Shown here: positions 1 to 7,220 of the stretch, one piece after another
Layout of the letters: every line of letters begins with the position of its first letter
How positions within the stretch are numbered: the stretch's first letter is position 1
NCBI GenBank assembly: GCA_903826715.1
Contig: CAIKFN010000019.1
Location: forward strand, 1 to 10,561
Source of the DNA: an uncultured Actinomycetes bacterium
Lineage (GTDB): Bacteria > Actinomycetota > Acidimicrobiia > Acidimicrobiales > RAAP-2
Length of the DNA stretch: 10,561 nucleotides
Direction of reading: 5' to 3'
Position numbers and translations under genes: made by a program
Notes under the pieces: model-generated
What the model was told of the DNA's origin: nothing
The model's input: only the letters and a program-made list of their open reading frames with translations
Database searches by the model: none

Positions 1-28
1 CCAGGAGTTTTGCGCCCCGCTTGCCGTG

Positions 29-49
29 GCGACGTCATATCGGCGTCGC
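29..49 (+). promoter_or_regulatory. Hairpin in the infC leader, just upstream of the ribosome-binding site
   Basis: Bases 29-36 (GCGACGTC) pair with 42-49 (GGCGTCGC), giving an 8-bp stem with one G-U pair and a 5-nt loop (37-41). The stem ends 7 nt before the infC Shine-Dalgarno at 57-62. No T-run follows, so it is not an intrinsic terminator. A second pairing is possible: CGCC at 13-16 could pair with GGCG at 28-31 or at 42-45, and either choice would break this stem. A role in controlling infC translation, or in binding a protein product of the operon, is inference. The leader is cut by the window edge, so the full fold cannot be seen. Confidence 0.45.
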
Positions 50-56
50 GTAGAGC

Positions 57-62
57 AAGGAG
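57..62 (+). promoter_or_regulatory. Shine-Dalgarno that places the infC start at an ATC codon
   Basis: AAGGAG lies 6 nt before ATC at 69 but 15 nt before the first conventional start in this frame, GTG at 78. An in-frame TGA stop at 63-65 rules out any start further upstream. The spacing therefore favours ATC over GTG. Confidence 0.75.
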
Positions 63-68
63 TGAGTT

Positions 69-719
69 ATCGCAACAGTGCCTGGAGACCACCGCGTCAA
101 TGAACGCATCCGAGTGGACAATGTACGTCTGATTGACAATGAAGGAAATCAGCGAGGTGTTGTTTCTGCACGCGAAGCTCTTGAACTCGCTCGTGAACTT
201 GATCTCGACCTAGTTGAAATTGCCCCTACGGCAGTTCCACCGGTTTGTCGAATCATGGACTACGGAAAGTTCAAGTTTGATGAGGCCCAGAAAGCTAAAG
301 AAGCTCGCCGCAAGTCGACCAACGTTGGCATCAAGGAAATGAAGTACCGCCCGAAAATCGGTCCCGGTGACTTCGATACCAAGACACGCAACGTTGAAAA
401 GTTTCTTAATGAAGGCCACAAGGTAAAAATCACAATTATGTTCCGTGGACGTGAATCAGCGCACCCAGAACTTGGAGCAAAGATTCTTGAGCGCATCGTG
501 GAGAAGTTGGAACACATTGCGAAGGTTGAATCAGCACCCAAGCTTGACGGACGAAACATGTTGATGGTTCTTGGACCAGATAAGAAGCCGAAGAAGAAGG
601 TAGATGCAAATGCACCTGCCGCAGTAAAAGAAGTTGCAGCACCAGTAGCACCCGCAGCACCAGTACTCGACATAGAAGCAGTGAGAGCTCTCGCTGTGAC
701 ACCAAAAGAGGAGGCGTAA
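69..719 (+). CDS. infC: Translation initiation factor IF-3, probable AUC start
   Basis: IF-3 binds the 30S subunit, prevents premature 50S joining and checks start-codon pairing. The N-terminal domain includes HRVNERIRV, DLDLVEIAP and PPVCRIMDYGKFKF; the linker is Lys/Arg-rich; the C-terminal domain includes KEMKYRPKIG, the segment around VKITIMFRGRE and KLDGRNMLMVLGP. After about residue 180 there is an Ala/Pro/Val-rich tail of some 35 residues, as many actinobacterial IF-3 proteins have. I place the start at ATC 69 (216 aa) because AAGGAG is ideally spaced for it and a TGA at 63-65 blocks anything further upstream. The fallback is GTG at 78 (213 aa), which lacks a well-placed ribosome-binding site. 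AUU starts infC in E. coli and AUC starts the Myxococcus xanthus IF-3 gene, so a weak start is a known autoregulatory device in this family. The stop codon abuts the rpmI ATG. Confidence 0.96.
   Translation: MATVPGDHRVNERIRVDNVRLIDNEGNQRGVVSAREALELARELDLDLVEIAPTAVPPVCRIMDYGKFKFDEAQKAKEARRKSTNVGIKEMKYRPKIGPGDFDTKTRNVEKFLNEGHKVKITIMFRGRESAHPELGAKILERIVEKLEHIAKVESAPKLDGRNMLMVLGPDKKPKKKVDANAPAAVKEVAAPVAPAAPVLDIEAVRALAVTPKEEA
708..714 (+). promoter_or_regulatory. Shine-Dalgarno of rpmI inside the end of infC
   Basis: GAGGAGG lies within the last codons of infC, 5 nt before the rpmI ATG at 720. Ribosomes finishing infC pass directly over this site, so the two genes are probably translationally coupled, and any control of infC would extend to rpmI. 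Confidence 0.7.
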
Positions 720-914
720 ATGCCAAAGATGAAGACAGACAGTGGTGCAAAGAAGCGCATCAAGATCACAGGAAGTGGACGACTACGTCGTCAGAAGGCT
801 TTCCGTGGACACTTGATGGAAGGTAAGACTTCGACACGTGCACGTCGACTTGGCCGTGAGACGGACATTTCGAAGGGCATTGAGAAGAACATCAAGCGCC
901 TTATGGGCCTATAA
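720..914 (+). CDS. rpmI: 50S ribosomal protein L35
   Basis: This small, strongly basic component of the large ribosomal subunit has the family length (64 aa). It opens with the typical MPKMKTDSGAKKRIKITGSG and continues with a basic stretch, RRQKAFRGHLMEGK, that fits rRNA contact. It ends with a Lys/Arg-rich helix (KGIEKNIKRLMGL). The ATG follows the infC TAA with no gap, and a strong Shine-Dalgarno lies inside infC, so the start is secure. It is second in the conserved infC-rpmI-rplT order. No frameshift or missing segment is visible. Confidence 0.97.
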   Translation: MPKMKTDSGAKKRIKITGSGRLRRQKAFRGHLMEGKTSTRARRLGRETDISKGIEKNIKRLMGL

Positions 915-940
915 GAGATCGTTAGGAAAGAGGAACTAAA

Positions 941-1300
941 ATGGCACGTGTAAAGAGGGCTGTAAACGCCAAGAAGCACCACAAGGCAATTCTGGAAGAA
1001 GCGAAGGGTTACTACGGTGACCGTAGTCGCACCTTCCGCGCCGCTAACCAAGCTGTGCAGCACGCCGGAGTGTACGCATTCCGTGACCGCCGCGCACGTA
1101 AGGGTGATTTCCGCAAGCTATGGATTCAGCGCATTAACGCTGGAACCCGTGCATACGGCATGAGCTACAGCCGCTTCATCGCTGGACTCAACGCTGCAGG
1201 AATTGAAGTAGACCGTCGCATGCTGGCGGAACTGGCTGTGAACGACAACGCTGCTTTCGGCGCAATCGTGGCACAGGCAAACGCAGCACTTACTAAGTAG
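941..1300 (+). CDS. rplT: 50S ribosomal protein L20
   Basis: L20 binds 23S rRNA early in large-subunit assembly. The 119-residue length matches the family. The basic N-terminal arm (MARVKRAVNAKKHHKAILEEA, then GYYGDRSRTFRAANQAV) is typical. It is followed by the globular part with AFRDRRARKGDFRKLWIQRINAGTR split across two helices, and then GMSYSRFIAGLNAAGIEVDRRMLAELA. The gene starts 26 nt after rpmI behind AAGAGG at 928-933, about 7 nt before the ATG. In E. coli and Bacillus, L20 represses this operon by binding leader RNA. No copy of that known binding structure can be identified here by eye. Confidence 0.97.
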   Translation: MARVKRAVNAKKHHKAILEEAKGYYGDRSRTFRAANQAVQHAGVYAFRDRRARKGDFRKLWIQRINAGTRAYGMSYSRFIAGLNAAGIEVDRRMLAELAVNDNAAFGAIVAQANAALTK

Positions 1301-1305
1301 GTTTT

Positions 1306-2136
1306 TTGATCGAGGTGTTGGGGTCGACGCACGAACGTGTTCGTCGGCTCCGACGCCTTGGACAAAACCGCTCAGATCGCTGGGAAGAAGAAATCTGTGT
1401 CCTTGAAGGACCAGATCTGGTGGACGCAGCACTTAGCAGTGGCGCCACATTCGAAGCAATCTTCGTAGACGAAGAACACGTCTCTAAACCAGTTATCGCT
1501 GCTCTTATTGAAAGAGCGCAGGACGCAAAAGTACGTGTCTTCTCACTAGCGTCAGGCGTGCTTGAAAAGGTTGCTGACGCAAAAACTCCTCAACCAATTA
1601 TTGCAACGGTTTCATTTCCGTTGACTTCAGTCTCGAAGCTGCCAGTAGGCGGATTCGCACTTGTCCTTCATGAACTGAAAGATCCAGGCAACGCCGGGAC
1701 GATTATTCGATCAGCAGACGCTTCGGGCGCAAGTTGCGTTGTCTTCACCGGAAACTCTGTCGATGTTTTTAACCCCAAAGTTCTTCGCGCCACTGCCGGA
1801 TCTGTATTTCATCTGCCTATTTGCGTCGCTGCTCTAAGTGACGTGCTCGCACGCTTCAAGAGTGCTGGCGTCACTTCGTACGCCACGGTTATCAATGGGG
1901 GGGCGTCTCCTAGGAGTGTTGATCTCTCTAAGGCATCAGTGGTTGTAATCGGAAATGAGTCTGCGGGGCTCGATGATGAGGTGATTGCCCTTTGTGACGC
2001 TTCACTCAGTATTCCAATGGACGGAGACAGCGAATCGCTAAATGCCGGAATTGCTGCGTCATTAATTGCATTTGAGGCACTTAACCAGCGCCAAGACGCT
2101 AAATCACCTTCAAAATCTCGTAGCCTTAAAGAATAA
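1306..2136 (+). CDS. TrmH/SpoU-family RNA 2'-O-methyltransferase
   Basis: Predicted SAM-dependent enzyme that methylates a ribose 2'-OH in rRNA or tRNA. The N-terminal substrate-binding domain covers about residues 5-100 (VLGSTHERVRRLRRL, EEEICVLEGPDLV). The knotted SPOUT catalytic domain follows, with motif 1 at 126-139 (DPGNAGTIIRSADA, including N129 and R135), motif 2 at 213-222 (VVIGNESAGL) and motif 3 near 243-252 (SLNAGIAASL). The start is unusual: TTG at 1306 is the only TTG/GTG/ATG before the conserved VLGS segment, an in-frame TAA sits at 1294, and the Shine-Dalgarno is weak (AGG at 1299-1301). ATC at 1309 is possible, and GTG at 1315 would trim three residues. Its position between rplT and pheS matches many actinobacteria, where the gene is sometimes called tsnR. 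The exact target nucleotide cannot be assigned. The stop overlaps the pheS start by 1 nt. Confidence 0.9.
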   Translation: MIEVLGSTHERVRRLRRLGQNRSDRWEEEICVLEGPDLVDAALSSGATFEAIFVDEEHVSKPVIAALIERAQDAKVRVFSLASGVLEKVADAKTPQPIIATVSFPLTSVSKLPVGGFALVLHELKDPGNAGTIIRSADASGASCVVFTGNSVDVFNPKVLRATAGSVFHLPICVAALSDVLARFKSAGVTSYATVINGGASPRSVDLSKASVVVIGNESAGLDDEVIALCDASLSIPMDGDSESLNAGIAASLIAFEALNQRQDAKSPSKSRSLKE

Positions 2137-3209
2137 TGAGCACTTCACCCCTCGATAATCTCGCCGCCCAAAAGGCCGAATTACTTGAAAAGGTCACGTC
2201 GCTAAGTACTCTCGACGAACTAAAAGAAGCCGAACCGTTTATTACAGGAAAACGCTCGATTCTTTCTGCACTGCAGAAGTCGCTCGGACAACTTGAGGCT
2301 GTCGCTCGTGCTGATGCTGGTGCATTGCTACAAGAAGCCAGACGCGAAGTTGAAGCCGCTCTTGAAGCTCGCAGAAGCATTCTCTCTAGCCAAGCTCGTG
2401 CGGTTGCACTTGAATCTGACCGTTTAGATCTCGGTGACGTTGTCGTTAGCGCAGTCACGGTCCCGGTTTCTGTAGGTCACCCTGGACTTGTGGGTTCAAC
2501 GCAGCGTGAGTTAGAAGACGTATTCGTTGGAATGGGATTTGTTGTTGCAGAAGGACCAGAAGTTGAAACCGACTGGTACAACTTCGAAGCACTCAACATT
2601 CCTCCGGCGCACCCATCTCGAGGAATGTGGGACACGTTCTACGTTGAACTTGGTGAACCAGAAACTGTGGTTTTACGCACACACACATCACCAACACAGA
2701 TTCACTTGATGGAAAATGCAGTTGCGAACAACTCACTTCCAATTCACGCCGTTGCTCCTGGAACTTGTTACCGTCGCGACACACCAGATGCTCGTCACTT
2801 AGCAACCTTCCACCAGATTGAAGGACTCATTGTTGACCGCAACATCACCTTCGCTGACCTCGCGGGTGTAATTGAAACGTTCACCCACGCATACTTCGGA
2901 CCTGACATTGAGTCACGTCTTCGCCCAGCCTTCTTTCCATTCACTGAGCCTTCAGCTGAGTTTGAAATCACCTGCACCATTTGTCGTGGAGAGGGATGTC
3001 GTACCTGTTCAAACACCGGTTGGATCGAACTCGGTGGTTGCGGAATGCTCGATCCTGCAGTACTTAGCGCTGTGGGCATTGACGGCGACGAGTGGAGTGG
3101 CTTCGCATTTGGATTCGGTATTGAGCGCTGTGGTCAGATGCGCCACCAAATTGCAGACATGCGCGCACTTATTGAAAACGACACACGATTCTTGGGGCAG
3201 TTCTCATGA
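2136..3209 (+). CDS. pheS: Phenylalanyl-tRNA synthetase alpha subunit
   Basis: Catalytic subunit of the (alpha-beta)2 class II enzyme that charges tRNA-Phe. Residues 1-90 form the N-terminal coiled-coil arm that contacts tRNA. The catalytic core starts near HPGLVGSTQRELEDVFVGMG. Motif 2 includes CYRRDTPDARHLATFHQIEG, and motif 3 is GFAFGFGIERCGQMRH. The Ala of GFAFG, which limits the size of the amino-acid pocket (A294 in E. coli), is kept. Between TEPSAEFEI and GWIELGGCGM lie four cysteines, C280, C283, C288 and C291 (C-x2-C-x4-C-x2-C), a probable zinc knuckle absent from the E. coli protein but present in PheS of various other bacteria. The length of 357 aa is normal. The ATG overlaps the preceding stop (TAATG) and the TGA overlaps pheT (ATGA), so coupled translation is likely. 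Confidence 0.97.
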   Translation: MSTSPLDNLAAQKAELLEKVTSLSTLDELKEAEPFITGKRSILSALQKSLGQLEAVARADAGALLQEARREVEAALEARRSILSSQARAVALESDRLDLGDVVVSAVTVPVSVGHPGLVGSTQRELEDVFVGMGFVVAEGPEVETDWYNFEALNIPPAHPSRGMWDTFYVELGEPETVVLRTHTSPTQIHLMENAVANNSLPIHAVAPGTCYRRDTPDARHLATFHQIEGLIVDRNITFADLAGVIETFTHAYFGPDIESRLRPAFFPFTEPSAEFEITCTICRGEGCRTCSNTGWIELGGCGMLDPAVLSAVGIDGDEWSGFAFGFGIERCGQMRHQIADMRALIENDTRFLGQFS

Positions 3210-5677
3210 AGATCTCTCTTTCGTGGCTCCGTGAATTTGTTGACATCACTGAATCAGTTGAAGAACTACGTCTCATCATGGATGACCTTGGTCTCGTGGT
3301 CGAGGGGATTGAGCGCGTAGGCGAAGGGCTCGAAGACGTCATTGTTGCTCGCGTAGACAAGATTGCTCTTATTGAAGGCGCCGACCGCATTCGACTCATC
3401 ACTGTTGACGCCGGAAACGGACCACTCGACATTGTTTGTGGTGCCATGAACTTCGAAGTTGGACACCACGTGCCGCTTGCTCCAGTTGGCGCAGTGTTAC
3501 CGGGTGGATTTGAAATCGCGCAGCGAAAGATGAAGGGGGTCATTTCTAACGGAATGCTCTGTTCAGCTCGCGAGCTAAAGATCAGTGAAGATCACCAGGG
3601 TCTCATGATCCTTGATGAAATGATCACCCCAGTTGTTGGTACGAAACTCATGGACGCACTATCTATGACAGCTGATGTTGTCTTTGACATCACTGTTGAA
3701 GGAAATCGACCTGACGCTTGGTCTGTTGAAGGTGTTGCACGCGACCTTGCTACAAGGTTGAAGCGCACACTTCGAAGCCCAAAGATCGCGAAGCCAAACG
3801 TTAAGGCAACAACAGACTCATTTGCTTCAGCCGGCATTGACGACCCAGACCTCTGTGGTCGACTTACGGTTTCTGCACTTCGTAACGTCAAGGTAGGACC
3901 ATCACCTGACTGGGTCGCTGCTCGACTCACCAGTGCTGGCATGCGACCAATTTCAAACGTTGTTGACGCTTCAAACCTGGTGATGCTCGAACTCGGACAA
4001 CCTACGCACCCCTACGACGCAGCACATGTGGCTGGAAAGACACTTCGCGCTCGTAGAGCTCGTAGTGGAGAAACACTTGAAACACTTGACGGCGTGGACC
4101 GTGAACTTGCAAAAGCGGGTCGTGGACTCGGTGACACTGGTGAAGACTGCGTAATTATCGACGGTGACGACCATGTACTTGGCCTCGCTGGAATTATGGG
4201 TGGAGCATCAAGTGAAATCTCAGAATCAACTACGGACGTTCTTGTAGAAGCAGCATTCTTTGATCCAATGACCATTGCACGGTCTTCAAAGCGTCACGGA
4301 CTTAGAAGTGAAGCTTCGAACCGTTTTGAGCGAGGCGTTGACCCTAACTTGGCACTTCGTGCCGTTGGTCGATTTGTTGCCGTGCTGAGCGAAAGCGTTC
4401 CTGACCTTGAGTGGATGGCAGCCCCTCTAGATATTTCTGGCAAGACTCCAGAACTTCCAGTTGTGGAACTTCGCGAAAATGATATTGAGCGCACCCTCGG
4501 CGTCGCGATTCCAGTTAAGGAATCGACAACGATTCTTGAAGGTCTTGGATTCAGCGTTTCTGAAAAGAAGGGCTCACTCTTCGTCACACCTCCAAGCTCA
4601 CGTCTTGACATCAGAAGTGGTGCCAACGGTCGTGCGGATGTTATTGAAGAAATCGCTCGCGTCTACAGTTACCGCCGACTTCCTCGCCGGTCACCTTCTT
4701 GGCCAACCCCAGGTGGGCTAAGCCAGTTGCAGCAGTTCCGTCGTAAAGTTCGCGATGTCTGCATTGACCTAGGCATGAATGAGTCGTGGACTCCAACACT
4801 TGGCAGCAATGAAGACTTTGATCTCGTGCACCCAGGTGCTGCGCGTGTTCGCATCACCAACCCACTCGCATCTGAAGAATCAGTCATGCGCGCAACAACC
4901 ATTACCGGGCTCGTAAAGGCCTGGGGTAAGAACATTGACCGTGGAACTGGTGACGTTGTCATGGGTGAAATTGGCGTTGTCTTTACACACCCAGACTCAA
5001 CAAAGAATCCGCACAATACCAAGGGTGGGGTAGCGGGGTCAGTAACTCTCGCACTTCCTGAAGAGACTGAGCGACTCACTGTGGTGCTTGGTCGTACAAA
5101 GGATGATGCAACAACTGCGGTTGCGTTCTGGAACGCACTGGCCACTCGTCTAAGTCTCGCAGACGTGGTTGTTCGCACACTTGACGCAGCTCCTGGATTC
5201 CACCCAACACGCTGCGGAGCACTTGTCGATCGTGCTTCAGGCGCGGTGCTTGGCTACGTGGGTGAAGTTGACACTGAACTTGTTCACGTGCTTGCTCCAA
5301 CTGCAACAAACCGCCGACTTGGACTCATTGACATTGACCTCACAGCTCTAAGCGATCACTCAAAGGCAACTCGCACTAGTCAGTTCGTAAACGTCCCTAG
5401 TCGCTACCCGAGTGCAGTAATCGACCTTGCCTTCGTAACGCCGCTAACTGTTCACGCCCAAGACATGGCCCACGCTCTTCGCAGTGCGAGCCCTCTCGTT
5501 GAGCGCGTAGAGCTCTTTGATGTATACCGTGGCAATAACCTTCCGGAAGGTACGAGAAGCCTTGCTTACAGCGTGCGCTTCAGTTCAAATGAAGCAACAC
5601 TCAGTGACAGCGAAGTCAGCAACGCTCGTGACGTGCTCATTGCAACTGCAACGTCGCTTGGCGCTACGTTACGCTAA
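3206..5677 (+). CDS. pheT: Phenylalanyl-tRNA synthetase beta subunit
   Basis: Structural and editing subunit of phenylalanyl-tRNA synthetase. At 823 aa it has the full bacterial domain set. After MKISLSWLREFVDI comes the OB-fold tRNA-binding (EMAP-like) domain at about 40-150 (VCGAMNFEVG, MLCSARELKIS). The B3/B4 editing domain that removes misloaded Tyr spans about 215-380 and ends in SEASNRFERGVDP. B5 covers about 410-490, the catalytic-like B6/B7 core about 500-715, and the anticodon-binding FDX-ACB domain about 728-823 (RYPSAVIDLAFV, SLAYSVRFSS). In B5 the expected acidic Mg-site residues appear as D468, D478, E481 and E482, but the loop between the two Asp residues looks about three residues longer than in the Thermus protein. 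The gene overlaps pheS by 4 nt and is the last of the operon, followed by a strong terminator. Confidence 0.97.
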   Translation: MKISLSWLREFVDITESVEELRLIMDDLGLVVEGIERVGEGLEDVIVARVDKIALIEGADRIRLITVDAGNGPLDIVCGAMNFEVGHHVPLAPVGAVLPGGFEIAQRKMKGVISNGMLCSARELKISEDHQGLMILDEMITPVVGTKLMDALSMTADVVFDITVEGNRPDAWSVEGVARDLATRLKRTLRSPKIAKPNVKATTDSFASAGIDDPDLCGRLTVSALRNVKVGPSPDWVAARLTSAGMRPISNVVDASNLVMLELGQPTHPYDAAHVAGKTLRARRARSGETLETLDGVDRELAKAGRGLGDTGEDCVIIDGDDHVLGLAGIMGGASSEISESTTDVLVEAAFFDPMTIARSSKRHGLRSEASNRFERGVDPNLALRAVGRFVAVLSESVPDLEWMAAPLDISGKTPELPVVELRENDIERTLGVAIPVKESTTILEGLGFSVSEKKGSLFVTPPSSRLDIRSGANGRADVIEEIARVYSYRRLPRRSPSWPTPGGLSQLQQFRRKVRDVCIDLGMNESWTPTLGSNEDFDLVHPGAARVRITNPLASEESVMRATTITGLVKAWGKNIDRGTGDVVMGEIGVVFTHPDSTKNPHNTKGGVAGSVTLALPEETERLTVVLGRTKDDATTAVAFWNALATRLSLADVVVRTLDAAPGFHPTRCGALVDRASGAVLGYVGEVDTELVHVLAPTATNRRLGLIDIDLTALSDHSKATRTSQFVNVPSRYPSAVIDLAFVTPLTVHAQDMAHALRSASPLVERVELFDVYRGNNLPEGTRSLAYSVRFSSNEATLSDSEVSNARDVLIATATSLGATLR

Positions 5678-5688
5678 TTCTTAGTAAT

Positions 5689-5726
5689 AAAAAAGGCCCC
5701 ACGCATAACGCGTGGGGCCTTTTTTT
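5689..5726. terminator. Bidirectional intrinsic terminator between pheT and the permease gene
   Basis: GGCCCCACGC at 5695-5704 pairs perfectly with GCGTGGGGCC at 5710-5719 around a 5-nt loop (5705-5709). Six A's (5689-5694) precede the stem and seven T's (5720-5726) follow it. Read on the plus strand it ends the infC-pheT operon, 12 nt after the pheT stop. Read on the minus strand the A-run becomes a U-run and it ends the permease transcript, whose stop is at 5737. One hairpin therefore probably serves both convergent operons. A/T pairing could extend the stem to 16 bp. Confidence 0.95.
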
Positions 5727-5736
5727 CTGTAACTAC

Positions 5737-7188
5737 TTATGCAGTTTCGAGACCCTTGGCGAGCGCTTCGTGGTTGGCCTTGCGAGCAATGATTGCCCAC
5801 ATAGATCCAACTACTGCAAGTACGAGGTAGAGACCGACAAACATCCAGTAGTGATTAGCTGGGAATGCTTGTCCTGGCTTAATGGTCTGCCAGATTCCGT
5901 AGATTCCTACTCCTGCACCGACGATTGAAATAAGCACGTGGCGAAGAATTGAGAAGTTAGCGCGGTCCTTCTTCCATACGTAGAGCGGGAGCAGCAGACA
6001 AGTAAGCGCGTAAATAAAGAGAAGTGGCACTGTTGAGATACCTGACTCGTCACCTGCAATGGTGATTGGATTGCGAAGCGCCCAAAAGAGAACAATTGTC
6101 ACACCAGCAGTAAGTCCCACGTAGGTGAGCATTGCAACATATGGAACACCAGTCTTCTTAGAGACCTTAGAAACGGCCTTAGGAAGAAGTCCCGCACGTG
6201 CACCATGGAAGAAGTAACGAGTTGCCGGAAGCGACGCTGCAACAACGCCACCCATTGCACTGGTGAGCCCTACAAAGAACACGAGAAAGTGCAACCAGTT
6301 GGCGTAATTTCCAGCGAGCTCTAGGTATGGAGAAGGGCTAGAGACAATTGCCTTGATTCCAGCTGATGCGCCGTGGAGACCAGCGAATCCAACAACGAGT
6401 GCGTACGCAGCAAGGAAGAAAACCACCATGCAAAGAACCACGGAGATAATTACTGTGCGTGGAATGGTGCGCTTAGGGTCACGAGACTCTTCACCGAGTG
6501 GGCCTGAGTTCTCCCAACCTACGAATCCGAACACAGCGAATGCGAAGGTCAGTCCAGCCATTCCCTTAAATCCAAGTCCGTTGATTGCGTGAAAAGGCAC
6601 CCCAAGAGCAGAGTGAGCCCTAATGAGCACAATGACAGAAAGCACCGTCAAGACAACTGCTTCGGTGCAGAAGAGCACGAAAGCCACCTTCACTGAAACG
6701 CCAGTTCCCTTAAGCAGGAATGGAACTGCAAGTGCAATTGAGAACAGAGAAATCCAGATCCACGAACCCACCGACCATCCGAGGTAACTCGATGCCCACG
6801 AACCGAAGAAAACGGCAATTGAACTGATTGATACTGGATAGGCAAGTAGCAAGAGATAGAAACCAACGCCTCCGGCGAACGTTCCAGCCTTCTTGCTGCT
6901 GGTCTCTGCAGCATTGGTCAGGTAGCTAATGAATCCACCAGCGCTGGGAATGCGCTTCGTGAATTCAATGAGTGCATTACCTGTGCACAGGATTGCAATC
7001 GCCGCCACCACAAATGCCCATGGTGCCATGGCACCCATGTTGGCAACAATGAATGGAATTGTTAGGAAAACGCTAAGAGCTGGCGCTATGTTGGCCAACG
7101 TACTTGACGTTGTATCAAAAAGACCTAGTGAGTTACCAGGTAACTCGTAGGAGTCCCCGCTAACTTCGGTCGTATTACTGGTTGACAT
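5737..7188 (-). CDS. APC-superfamily amino-acid/amine permease
   Basis: Predicted inner-membrane secondary transporter for an amino acid or related amine. The 483-aa sequence has about 12 hydrophobic segments. TM1 carries the broken-helix region NIAPALSVFLTIPF (residues 33-46), followed by the loop EFTKRIPSAGGFISYL at about 75-90, typical of the superfamily. TM6 and the loop after it contain FGFVGWENSGPLGEESRDPKRTIPR (split 220-239 and 240-244), the hallmark substrate-site and cytoplasmic-loop region. The N-terminal 20 residues and the C-terminal tail (RKANHEALAKGLETA) are hydrophilic and probably cytoplasmic. A strong Shine-Dalgarno (AAGGGGGT, plus-strand 7196-7203) supports the ATG. The gene lies 32 nt downstream of the amidohydrolase gene on the same strand, suggesting that it imports that enzyme's substrate or moves its product. 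Substrate specificity cannot be read from the sequence. Confidence 0.9.
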   Translation of the reverse strand: MSTSNTTEVSGDSYELPGNSLGLFDTTSSTLANIAPALSVFLTIPFIVANMGAMAPWAFVVAAIAILCTGNALIEFTKRIPSAGGFISYLTNAAETSSKKAGTFAGGVGFYLLLLAYPVSISSIAVFFGSWASSYLGWSVGSWIWISLFSIALAVPFLLKGTGVSVKVAFVLFCTEAVVLTVLSVIVLIRAHSALGVPFHAINGLGFKGMAGLTFAFAVFGFVGWENSGPLGEESRDPKRTIPRTVIISVVLCMVVFFLAAYALVVGFAGLHGASAGIKAIVSSPSPYLELAGNYANWLHFLVFFVGLTSAMGGVVAASLPATRYFFHGARAGLLPKAVSKVSKKTGVPYVAMLTYVGLTAGVTIVLFWALRNPITIAGDESGISTVPLLFIYALTCLLLPLYVWKKDRANFSILRHVLISIVGAGVGIYGIWQTIKPGQAFPANHYWMFVGLYLVLAVVGSMWAIIARKANHEALAKGLETA

Positions 7189-7220
7189 TTCTGTTACCCC
7201 CTTGTTTCGCTATTTGCGAT

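Noticed and set aside
1..68. Search for an infC-operon promoter or a known riboswitch in the leader
   Set aside because: No -35/-10 pair and no riboswitch core could be recognised. The transcription start probably lies outside the window.
260..769. Long minus-strand open frame (169 codons) opposite infC and rpmI
   Set aside because: It is a Ser/Phe/Ala-rich antisense shadow of well-identified genes, with no recognisable domain.
1288..1307. Possible terminator after rplT: short dyad ACTTA/TAAGT followed by six T's
   Set aside because: The dyad has a 1-nt centre and only A/T-rich 5-bp arms, too weak for a terminator, and the operon plainly continues into the methyltransferase, pheS and pheT.
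4669..5178. 169-codon minus-strand open frame opposite pheT
   Set aside because: Low-complexity Ser/Arg/Thr/Val composition, expected from the antisense of a conserved coding region; no motif or ribosome-binding site.
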